Of a stretch of DNA of 6,250 nt, positions 1 to 6,250 are shown in pieces (the first letter of the stretch is position 1; the number at the start of each line of letters is the position of its first letter). Below the pieces are notes generated by a model. It was given only the letters and a program-made list of their open reading frames with translations, was not told where the DNA came from and did no database searches. A program made the translations under genes and the position numbers. Source of the stretch: Chlorobiota bacterium (GTDB lineage: Bacteria > Bacteroidota > Bacteroidia > Bacteroidales > F082); assembly GCA_030619415.1 (NCBI GenBank), contig JAUXBM010000110.1, positions 1 to 6,250 of the forward strand, in the 5' to 3' direction.

Positions 1-3000
1 ATTGAATAAAGTATAAATACCCCCATCCCTCAACAGTTTAACATATCCTTCGCTTGGGAAAATGGCTGCATCCCCAGCTTTAATCATTTTTACATTTTCC
101 ACATCAATCGTAAACGAATTCAGGTTGTAAGTGGCCTGGCCTGCAAAAAACCTGATAACGGAATCAGGGCTGCTTTCAATAGAAATAAATTCGGGTCCGC
201 TTAAATGATAATCAATAAGCTGTAGATCATTCAACGTATCGAGGGCTTTGTAATTGTTCTCCAAATCGCTGTGCAGTATAATCTTGTCTTCGCTCATTTC
301 CCACTCCACTTCATCAAGGTTGGAAATGTATTTATTGTAGGGAAATTCTACAAAGGCATTTTCGGTTAAATTATCAAACCATCCTTTCTGCTGCTCAAAA
401 TCGATTCGTGCAAAATAACCTTTCGATTTAAAGACAAGGGTATCGACATCCTTCCTTAGAAAGAAATCGGCTGAATCAGCAGTCAACTCAGTGTACATAA
501 AGTTAAAATCTTTCGACTGTATCTCCGACTTATCAAAGAAAAAGGAACCACCACCCCGCATATTGTCAGGGCTGAGTCTTAAGCTACCCAACAAACGGGC
601 ATCCGGATAAATGTTAAATGTGTCGATAACATCCGCAACAAACATCACATTGGTATCAGTTAGCCATCGTATATCGACCGAATCAGAATGAGCATAAGGA
701 AAATTAAATTCCTGAGGGCTTTCAAGCACATTAAAGTTATTCGCAACAGCAAGAAGGGAGTCGGGATAAAAGATATAATTATCGGAAGCTGATCCCGAAG
801 TAAGATATCGCAAGGTGCCGTCGCCATAAAACCCTTTATTACTCAGGTGTATTTTTGATGTAAACGTAGCCTTTCCTCCGTAAATCGGATAACCATCATC
901 CGGTGTAAAGTGATCGAAACCAAGCGAATAATCTTCCATAACCACCATGGATTCGTTGATTGGGGGGAATATTCCAGATGAGGTTAGCGTGCCGGGGAAA
1001 GAGATTCCATCCGTGCTGAAGGTTGATAAGCTATCAAAAATAAAAGGTTCTATTTTGAAATAAAAGTTCTCAGGATAGAGCGTACTGTCCTGGATATCTG
1101 TATCATTAAAATACACATAACTTTCTTCGTCACTTACAAAAATGGGGTACTGCTCAAAATTCTTAATTCCCGATTTATTGAAGGGCATATCAACATAAAT
1201 CTTTCCATTTAAATCAGCAATGATATTTTTTACTTTAATGACGGAGTCGATGCGCTCCAGCGAATCAGTCGACAAAACTTTAAACACCAGCGAATCGATA
1301 TAGTTAAGCCTGATCATAAAGGTGTCGTACACAAATAAATTATCGCGGGTATAAAAATCAAAGAGGCCCATATGCACCTGGCCGTCAAAAGTAAAATCCC
1401 TGTTTTTCCTGAAGGAAATGGTGTTGTTGTAAGGATAAATATAAACCTCTTGCGAATCACTAATGGATACCTCCGGAACACCAAAAACATCGAGGCTCAG
1501 GCTTCTCAGGTTGATTGAAGCATTTGGTTTACCCGCCACTTTTGATTCGAGTTTGATCACATCATAATCGGATCTGCCCGATTTAGCATTCAGGAAATCT
1601 AAAAACCTGTCTTTTACGATAGCCGTCTCCTCCCGGGAATTATAAACCAGGAAACCGTTGTTCGATAACTCAATAAGCATGGCCGAAACCTGCTCTGGAG
1701 ATTTTTTCATGAATGCAGCCAGGGCATTGAGCTTGATCACCCGGTCATTATAGGATTTCAAATAATTCTGAATCACATACATCGGGTTGAGTTCATCCAT
1801 CCCCTGTATCTCATAAAAATCTCTTTCGGAAAAATAATTGCTCGACACGAAAGTGGCCACATCCTGGCTATGCACACCTTTAATTCGCTTAAAGTATAAA
1901 TTCACACTATCCAGGTTCCAGAAAAGTGCCGGTGCGTAAATATCAAGCTCATGATACGAATCAAAGAAGGGAATCATATTCACGCCCTCTTCGGTGCTAA
2001 ACAGTTCGAGTTGTTTATTCTTAACCATATAGCGCATCCTGAGATTGGGATGGTACAATGAATCACCCTCAAAATAAAAGACAATTTCCGTTTTGTTCGA
2101 TTCCAGTTTTTCATCGCCCAGCCTAAAAATTTCGGCTTCAGCCCTGCCAATTACCTCATTGTTATAATACAGCGATACATAGGCATCGGATTCTTCGCCA
2201 CCAATACCAAACAACTTTAGACCGTTAATATAAAAACCACCGTGGTAAGTAATGCCGGGATAGATATTTCGCAGCTCAAAATCTTTGAGGTATGATTCAA
2301 AACGGGGATAGGAAGTTTTTGTATTCGGGGAACTCGACATCACCTTCTCGGAAAATTGACCCAAAACCGGATGTTTAAAAAACCGGTCATAATGCAGTAC
2401 AGCAGAATCAACTGTGTAATATGCGTTTATGAGGAGGATATTGTATTTCTGGAGATCAGCGTAGATGGTGTCTTCATATTCTTCACCAAACCGGGTCCAC
2501 TGAACAGTTCCCTCTTCGCCTGTCCAAGTTTTTTGGTCGTAATTGTAAACACCCTTTGTTTTAATGATAACGGAACTGTCTCTGCGCGAAGCACAAACCA
2601 GCGACAGGTGTTTGTAACGAATTAAAAAATTGGTGTCCAATTCAAACCGGAAGCGGGCGTTGCGGGCATACCATGCCACCGATTTTTTTCCATACAGAAT
2701 CTCCTGTTCAAGCAGATCAATTGTAAAATCGGCGAAGGCGAGAAACTTATCCGATTTTCGGCCATTTAACCTGGTCTCGGCATATCGATGCCACCCAACA
2801 ATTGCTTTTGGTGGTTGCAGCGACTCGGCCAGTAATGTGAGTGCATGAATGTATTTATACAGATATGGATAGGTTTTTAGCTTTCGGCCACGCATGATTT
2901 CGATTATGTGTCGAATGGCATCCTTTTCATCTTTATTAAACCGCCCCTGGCTCCATTCTGTATCCAGACGAAAGAGCAGTCCTTGTGACTTAGCCTGGTT

Positions 3001-3156
3001 TAACTTTGAAGGAGTGTTGAGAAGTATGTCGGAAATTTGCTTGTAAAAGATTTCAGAGTTCCTGGATAGCGAATCCGTTTCCTGGGCATCAAGCCTGCCG
3101 GAAAACACGACCATAAATGAAAGGAGAAATAAAACTGTTGTAAGCCAACGCCTCAT
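1..3156 (-). CDS. Very large exported beta-rich protein of unknown function, 3' end cut by window edge
   Basis: I do not recognise a named function. The frame is open from the ATG at 3156 to base 1 (1052 codons, no stop) and runs off the left edge, so the C-terminus is missing. Residues 1-25 form a Sec signal peptide (MRRWL, hydrophobic core, likely cleavage after LDA before QET), so the product should act in the periplasm or at the outer membrane. Residues about 35-180 look helical. From about 195 the protein is rich in short beta strands and aromatics, with GEEGTVQWTRFG at 213-224 and FFKHPVLGQF at 259-268. Residues 473-512 look like a small winged helix. From about 530 onward beta segments recur, with NRDFTFDGQ at 585-593, NKGFYGDGTLRY at 773-784, NMRGGGSFFF at 865-874, and IDF/VEFPYNKY at 918-943. 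Cys188 is the only cysteine. From memory, similar large proteins occur widely in Bacteroidota without a functional name. The gene starts 41 bases after prmA, so cotranscription is likely. An OstA/AsmA-like envelope role is only a guess. Confidence 0.9.
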   Translation of the reverse strand, partial: MRRWLTTVLFLLSFMVVFSGRLDAQETDSLSRNSEIFYKQISDILLNTPSKLNQAKSQGLLFRLDTEWSQGRFNKDEKDAIRHIIEIMRGRKLKTYPYLYKYIHALTLLAESLQPPKAIVGWHRYAETRLNGRKSDKFLAFADFTIDLLEQEILYGKKSVAWYARNARFRFELDTNFLIRYKHLSLVCASRRDSSVIIKTKGVYNYDQKTWTGEEGTVQWTRFGEEYEDTIYADLQKYNILLINAYYTVDSAVLHYDRFFKHPVLGQFSEKVMSSSPNTKTSYPRFESYLKDFELRNIYPGITYHGGFYINGLKLFGIGGEESDAYVSLYYNNEVIGRAEAEIFRLGDEKLESNKTEIVFYFEGDSLYHPNLRMRYMVKNKQLELFSTEEGVNMIPFFDSYHELDIYAPALFWNLDSVNLYFKRIKGVHSQDVATFVSSNYFSERDFYEIQGMDELNPMYVIQNYLKSYNDRVIKLNALAAFMKKSPEQVSAMLIELSNNGFLVYNSREETAIVKDRFLDFLNAKSGRSDYDVIKLESKVAGKPNASINLRSLSLDVFGVPEVSISDSQEVYIYPYNNTISFRKNRDFTFDGQVHMGLFDFYTRDNLFVYDTFMIRLNYIDSLVFKVLSTDSLERIDSVIKVKNIIADLNGKIYVDMPFNKSGIKNFEQYPIFVSDEESYVYFNDTDIQDSTLYPENFYFKIEPFIFDSLSTFSTDGISFPGTLTSSGIFPPINESMVVMEDYSLGFDHFTPDDGYPIYGGKATFTSKIHLSNKGFYGDGTLRYLTSGSASDNYIFYPDSLLAVANNFNVLESPQEFNFPYAHSDSVDIRWLTDTNVMFVADVIDTFNIYPDARLLGSLRLSPDNMRGGGSFFFDKSEIQSKDFNFMYTELTADSADFFLRKDVDTLVFKSKGYFARIDFEQQKGWFDNLTENAFVEFPYNKYISNLDEVEWEMSEDKIILHSDLENNYKALDTLNDLQLIDYHLSGPEFISIESSPDSVIRFFAGQATYNLNSFTIDVENVKMIKAGDAAIFPSEGYVKLLRDGGIYTLFN

Positions 3157-3197
3157 AAAAATCTAAACATTAACAGTATAACACAAAATCCTGCTTT

Positions 3198-4034
3198 CTA
3201 TTGTTTGTGAAAAATGGCAGCAGTCCATTTATTTTTACTGAGGTGTGTTACAAATTTCAGTCCATTTTGTTCAGCGGCTTTTCGGATAGCAGGCAAATCT
3301 TCCAAATAGAAACCACTAAAGAATATATTCCCATCTTTGTGAAGCGATTTGGCATAATGCGTCAAATCAGAAAGCAGGATATTTTTATTGATGTTGGCCA
3401 GGATCAAATCAAATGGTTCTTCGTCTTTTAAAACAGATGCATCACCCACCCTGGTCTTGATCCCTTTGATATTGTTCAGGGCAGCATTCTCAACAGCGTT
3501 TCGGTATGCCCACTCGTCATTATCAATAGCGGCTACATAAGATGCTCCTTTTAAGGAAGCCAGTATCGCTAAAACGCCGGTTCCGCTACCCATATCAAGT
3601 ACCCTTTTATCCTTTAGCTGTTCATCAAGCAACAACTCTATCATCAAAGCGGTGGTTTCGTGGTGGGCGGTTCCGAAGGCCATTTTTGGCCGAAGCAAAA
3701 TATCGAATTCAGCTGAATCATCAGGATCGTGAAAGGTTGAACGGATGTAACAGCGGTCTGCAATTTTAACCGGAGGATAGTTACTTTCCCAGAGTGCATT
3801 CCAATTTTGCTCTTCAACTAACCGTACCGAAAGTCCTGAACCATTGTCCTGCTTGCGGCATAATTCTATCTGATATATTTTTTCTCTTAAGAAGTCTTTT
3901 TGAGGAATATAAGACAACAATTCATCTTCTTCTTCCATAAAACTTTCAAAACCAATATCGGCCAGCTCAGCGATTAAAATCTCAAACTCTTCTTGGTTAT
4001 CAGGCCTTTTACACTTAAGCTCAATATATTTCAA
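3198..4034 (-). CDS. prmA: Ribosomal protein L11 methyltransferase PrmA
   Basis: This cytoplasmic SAM-dependent enzyme of the PrmA family methylates ribosomal protein L11. The 278 residues are close to the usual length (about 275-295). An N-terminal substrate-recognition domain (about 1-75) carries the family opening MKYIEL and the acidic stretch MEEEDELLSY. A linker contains NWNALWESNYPPV (77-89). The Rossmann methyltransferase domain follows, with the family signature MAFGTAHHETT at 118-128, SAM-binding motif I VLDMGSGTG at 145-153, the acidic ribose-binding motif AIDND at 169-173, and LILANINKNIL at 210-220. The start is TTG. No ATG lies upstream in frame before a stop (TAG at 4059-4061), and the next ATG is codon 33, which would remove conserved sequence. 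The gene begins 10 bases after the tpiA stop, so the two are almost certainly cotranscribed. The signature has Ala122 where I would expect Gly (FGTG in E. coli PrmA). The family call is very secure; the exact start is less so. Confidence 0.96.
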   Translation of the reverse strand: MKYIELKCKRPDNQEEFEILIAELADIGFESFMEEEDELLSYIPQKDFLREKIYQIELCRKQDNGSGLSVRLVEEQNWNALWESNYPPVKIADRCYIRSTFHDPDDSAEFDILLRPKMAFGTAHHETTALMIELLLDEQLKDKRVLDMGSGTGVLAILASLKGASYVAAIDNDEWAYRNAVENAALNNIKGIKTRVGDASVLKDEEPFDLILANINKNILLSDLTHYAKSLHKDGNIFFSGFYLEDLPAIRKAAEQNGLKFVTHLSKNKWTAAIFHKQ

Positions 4035-4044
4035 CGGTATATAA

Positions 4045-4800
4045 TTAGAAACTGTGGGCTATTTTCAAGAAATCATCAGCCTTCAAAGATGCTCCGCCTA
4101 TCAATCCTCCATCAACATCTTTATTTTCAAAAAGCTCTTTTGCATTTTTGGCATTGCAGCTTCCCCCGTAGAGAATGGTTGTTTCTTCCGCTACTTCATT
4201 GTTGTAGGCATCTGCCACCAGGTTTCTGATAAATTCATGCATTTCCTGTGCCTGTGTCGATGATGCTGTTACACCTGTTCCAATCGCCCAAACGGGTTCG
4301 TATGCAATTACTACGTTGCTAAACTCATCAGCAGTTAGTTTAAAAAGTCCCTCCTTCAATTGCTGGCGAACAACATCAAAATGGGTTTCGCTTTCACGCT
4401 CTTCGAGCAATTCGCCACAACAATAAATTGGCCTGATATCCTGGTCCAGCAATCTGCTTACTTTCTCAGCAATCAGGGTATCAGTTTCGCCAAAATATTT
4501 GCGTCTTTCGCTATGTCCGACAATGCAATAATCTACATCAATCGCACTCAACATACCGGCAGAAATCTCACCCGTATAAGCGCCATTTTCATGATTGCTT
4601 ACGTTTTGTGCACCTATCAGAATAGTTGATTCGTCGGCATAATCGGTGGCCATTTCCAGGTAGAGGGATGGAGGACACAGGATCACCTCACATTTGGGTT
4701 TATTTCGCTCCATTTCGGAAGCGATAACACTGATTAATTCTTCCGCTTCATCGAAAGTTTTATTCATTTTCCAGTTTCCGGCAACAATATTTTTTCTCAT
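4045..4800 (-). CDS. tpiA: Triosephosphate isomerase
   Basis: This is the cytoplasmic TIM-barrel enzyme that interconverts dihydroxyacetone phosphate and glyceraldehyde 3-phosphate in glycolysis and gluconeogenesis. With the start at 4800 the protein has 251 residues, the normal length. All active-site elements are visible: Lys11 in AGNWKMN, His96 in VGHSERR, and the general base Glu168 in AYEPVWAIGTG, where PVWAIGTG is the flexible loop that closes over the substrate. The phosphate-binding segments YGGSC and DGGLIGGAS lie near the C-terminus. Nothing suggests truncation or loss of activity. Two ATGs lie in frame, at 4806 and 4800. I prefer 4800 because MRKNIVAGNWKMN is the usual family N-terminus; the other start adds only Met-Ile. 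No Shine-Dalgarno sequence is obvious, as is common in Bacteroidota. It lies 56 bases downstream of the permease (4801-4856), behind a possible promoter of its own, and 10 bases upstream of prmA. Confidence 0.98.
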   Translation of the reverse strand: MRKNIVAGNWKMNKTFDEAEELISVIASEMERNKPKCEVILCPPSLYLEMATDYADESTILIGAQNVSNHENGAYTGEISAGMLSAIDVDYCIVGHSERRKYFGETDTLIAEKVSRLLDQDIRPIYCCGELLEERESETHFDVVRQQLKEGLFKLTADEFSNVVIAYEPVWAIGTGVTASSTQAQEMHEFIRNLVADAYNNEVAEETTILYGGSCNAKNAKELFENKDVDGGLIGGASLKADDFLKIAHSF

Positions 4801-4823
4801 TATCATTTGATTTTATAGCGCCC

Positions 4824-4831
4824 CAAAAATA
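4824..4831 (-). promoter_or_regulatory. Possible Bacteroidota-type -7 promoter element for tpiA
   Basis: Read on the minus strand this is TATTTTTG, a full match to the Bacteroidota -7 consensus TAnnTTTG. It lies in the short gap between the permease and tpiA and would place a transcription start some 10-20 bases before the tpiA ATG. I see no good -33 TTTG at the usual distance (about 19-21 bases further upstream); the sequence there is CCTG. The element is short and A/T-rich, so a chance match is quite possible. If real, it would let tpiA, prmA and the large exported protein be expressed independently of the two upstream membrane genes. Confidence 0.4.
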
Positions 4832-4856
4832 AGACAATTTGCTTACCGGTCAGGGA

Positions 4857-5936
4857 TCAGTTCAGGCGAACCCTCGGGTCGAGAACAGCATACATAATAT
4901 CGACTAAAATATTTATAAAGATCAGTATTACAGAGATAAACAGTACCGCCCCCATGATAACCGGCAAATCATATTTTTCGAGCGCATCAACGATCACCAC
5001 TCCAATCCCTTTCCAATCGAAAACATATTCCACAAATACTGCTCCTGCCATCAGCGAAGCAAACCAACCTGTGATGGCCGTGAGTACAGGATTTAAGGCA
5101 TTGCGAAGTCCATGCTTAAAAATAACATCTGTCCTGCTGAGGCCTTTTGCGTAGGCTGTGCGGATGTAATCCTGAGAAAGCACATCGAGCAATGAGCTCC
5201 TGGTCAGGCTGACTACAATGGCCAGCGGACGTATGCCCAACGTGATGGCAGGCAGTATCAGGTTTTTCAGGTCTAAATAAACTTCACCGGTATAGTCGTC
5301 AACCGAATACAGGCTGCCGAACATTTTCAATCCTGTATAATCGGCCAATACAAAAGCAAACAACCAGGCAATAATTATAGCCGCAAAAAATGAAGGCACT
5401 GACATTCCCACAGAGGAGAATACCAATAAAAATTTGTCCAACGGACTGTCTTTGTACAATGCCGCCGGGATTCCAAGCAATATCCCGAAAATCATCGCCA
5501 GCAGTATGGAGGCACCGGCTAACAACATTGTTTTTGGAAATGCCTCACCGATAATGGCCGAGACATTCCGCTTGCTTTGATAGGATCGTCGAAGATAAGG
5601 TGTTTTTAAAACGACAGAAGCTTTGCCTAATTTCAATAAAGTGAAAGTACTGCCATATTTTTCAGGATGAGCATACCAGCTGCTTTGTTCATTTTCGTTA
5701 TTGTGCAAGGAAATTGGCGACAAATCGTTCAGGAAAAACCCGTACTGAACTAGCAGTGGCTTATCAAGCCCAAGGTCTTTTTTAATCGCCTCAACCGACG
5801 AAACATCGGTGCGCTGGCCCATTAACATCCGGGCAGGATCGCCCGGCAAAATATTGAATAAAAAGAAAACAACAGTTACAACTCCCCATAAAACGAGAAT
5901 TCCATACAACAAACGCAGAATGATATAATTAAGCAT
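4857..5936 (-). CDS. ABC transporter permease, DppB/OppB type (peptide/nickel-like uptake family)
   Basis: This is an inner-membrane subunit of a binding-protein-dependent ABC importer in the DppB/OppB family, whose members move peptides, nickel or related small solutes. The first helix (about 5-29) ends in the family hallmark ILPGDPA (29-35), followed by GQR and LGLDKPLLVQYG. Further helices lie near 135-160, 168-198, 224-246, 281-303 and 325-350. The cytoplasmic EAA loop that docks on the ATPase is clear: DYIRTAYAKGLSRTDVIFKH (256-275) followed by GLRNALNP. The C-terminus VLDPRVRLN is typical. At 359 residues it is somewhat longer than E. coli DppB (339); the extra length appears to lie in the periplasmic loop around 72-130, which is polar and rich in Asn, Glu and Tyr. 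The substrate cannot be read from the sequence. The partner permease, ATPases and binding protein are not on its downstream side, where tpiA follows; the immediate upstream neighbour is the DoxX-type gene, 23 bases away. Confidence 0.93.
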   Translation of the reverse strand: MLNYIILRLLYGILVLWGVVTVVFFLFNILPGDPARMLMGQRTDVSSVEAIKKDLGLDKPLLVQYGFFLNDLSPISLHNNENEQSSWYAHPEKYGSTFTLLKLGKASVVLKTPYLRRSYQSKRNVSAIIGEAFPKTMLLAGASILLAMIFGILLGIPAALYKDSPLDKFLLVFSSVGMSVPSFFAAIIIAWLFAFVLADYTGLKMFGSLYSVDDYTGEVYLDLKNLILPAITLGIRPLAIVVSLTRSSLLDVLSQDYIRTAYAKGLSRTDVIFKHGLRNALNPVLTAITGWFASLMAGAVFVEYVFDWKGIGVVIVDALEKYDLPVIMGAVLFISVILIFINILVDIMYAVLDPRVRLN

Positions 5937-5941
5937 AAAGC

Positions 5942-5955
5942 TTCAATAAATTGAA
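5942..5955. repeat. Short perfect inverted repeat in front of the permease gene
   Basis: TTCAAT-AA-ATTGAA gives two 6-base arms around a 2-base spacer, in the 23-base gap between the DoxX-type gene and the permease start. The spacer is too short and the arms too A/T-rich for a stable hairpin, so it is not a convincing terminator. It could be an operator-like site or simple coincidence in A/T-rich spacer DNA. No second copy stands out in the other gaps of the window. Confidence 0.25.
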
Positions 5956-5959
5956 CTGG

Positions 5960-6250
5960 TCAGTCTTTTTCTTGTGCCTGCTCCAATGTGCCGGGGAAAT
6001 CGTTGTGGTGCCATTTTGAGACGACAACACCATTTTCCATGTAAATCAGGCCGGGATTTGAACGTACAATGGCCTTCAGTTCAGTTCCGTCAGCAAAGAA
6101 AAAAGGGTAATTGATTCCGAAGACCTGTTCATGTTTTTGAATGGTTTCGGCATCTGATGCAGTTATAAGCACGAAAGCAATGCCGGCACCCATAACCTGT
6201 TCCGACAAAGCAGACGCCTTTACCATACCGCCTTCATCGGCAATATCAAT
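5960..6250 (-). CDS. DoxX/redoxin-type membrane protein (BT_3928-like), C-terminal part only
   Basis: Only the last 96 residues are visible. The frame stays open to the right edge (IDIADEGG precedes the first Met at 6226), so the Met at 6226 is internal and not the start. The segment has the look of a thioredoxin-like domain: a beta strand GIAFVLITAS, a helix DAETIQKHEQVFG, the stretch YPFFFADGTELKAIVRSNPG, then LIYMENGVVVSKWHHNDFP. The block IVRSNPGL...GVVVSKWHHND strongly recalls the C-terminus of the Bacteroidota BT_3928 family, which joins an N-terminal DoxX-like membrane domain to a redoxin-like tail. The SNPG turn may correspond to the cis-proline loop of the fold. No cysteine occurs in the visible part, so any redox cysteines would have to lie upstream of the window. 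The DoxX half is inferred, not seen. From memory, a DoxX gene lies directly before tpiA in Bacteroides, which fits this neighbourhood. Confidence 0.78.
   Translation of the reverse strand: MDIADEGGMVKASALSEQVMGAGIAFVLITASDAETIQKHEQVFGINYPFFFADGTELKAIVRSNPGLIYMENGVVVSKWHHNDFPGTLEQAQEKD

Noticed and set aside
2356..2848. Two open plus-strand frames of 89 and 72 codons, at 2356-2625 and 2630-2848
   Set aside because: Both lie antisense within the continuous minus-strand frame of the large exported protein, have no family features, and read as shadow frames.
1..3156. Possible frameshift or pseudogene, because so large a region might otherwise seem to lack a gene
   Set aside because: I checked every codon of the minus-strand frame from 3156 to 1 and found no stop. 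The translation keeps a consistent protein-like character throughout, so the gene appears intact within the window.
3157..3197. Possible promoter or terminator between prmA and the large exported gene
   Set aside because: The 41 bases are A/T-rich, but I found no correctly spaced TTTG and TAnnTTTG pair and no stem with a T-run. The simplest reading is a plain intra-operon spacer.
3201..4629. Several plus-strand frames opposite prmA and tpiA
   Set aside because: They are antisense to two securely identified genes and encode no recognisable domain.
4841..4850. ACCGGT palindrome just after the permease stop, as a possible terminator
   Set aside because: The 6-base palindrome has no loop and no following T-run appropriate for a rho-independent terminator.
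4954..5154. A 66-codon plus-strand frame opposite the permease
   Set aside because: It is antisense to the conserved EAA-loop region of the permease and is explained by that gene's composition.

Overview
The window looks like chromosomal DNA from a member of the Bacteroidota, probably an environmental or anaerobic relative of the Bacteroidales/Marinilabiliales. Three things suggest this: the C-terminus at the right edge matches the Bacteroidota DoxX/redoxin protein type (BT_3928-like); genes lack clear Shine-Dalgarno sequences; and there is a good match to the Bacteroidota -7 promoter element (TAnnTTTG) in front of tpiA. The order-level guess is inference from protein style only.

All five genes lie on the minus strand and are read from right to left with gaps of only 10 to 50 bases, so they look like one operon or two stacked ones. 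In transcription order they are: the C-terminal 96 residues of a DoxX/redoxin-type membrane protein (cut by the right edge); a DppB/OppB-type ABC transporter permease (359 aa); triosephosphate isomerase tpiA (251 aa); ribosomal protein L11 methyltransferase prmA (278 aa, apparently starting at TTG); and a very large exported protein of unknown function, of which 1052 residues are visible before the left edge cuts it. This last gene fills half the window. I checked its frame codon by codon from its ATG to base 1 and found no stop. There is no gene-free stretch longer than 50 bases, and I see no RNA gene, mobile element, long DNA repeat or CRISPR array.

The housekeeping genes do not form one obvious pathway: tpiA is central glycolysis and prmA modifies the ribosome. 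The two outer genes concern the cell envelope. The most interesting item is the giant exported protein: Sec signal peptide, helical N-terminal part, aromatic-rich beta-strand regions with recurring Gly/Asp motifs, a winged-helix-like insert near residues 473-512, and a single cysteine in 1052 residues. It resembles large conserved Bacteroidota proteins that usually carry no functional name. A second curiosity is the lone ABC permease with an enlarged first periplasmic loop and no partner genes on its downstream side.
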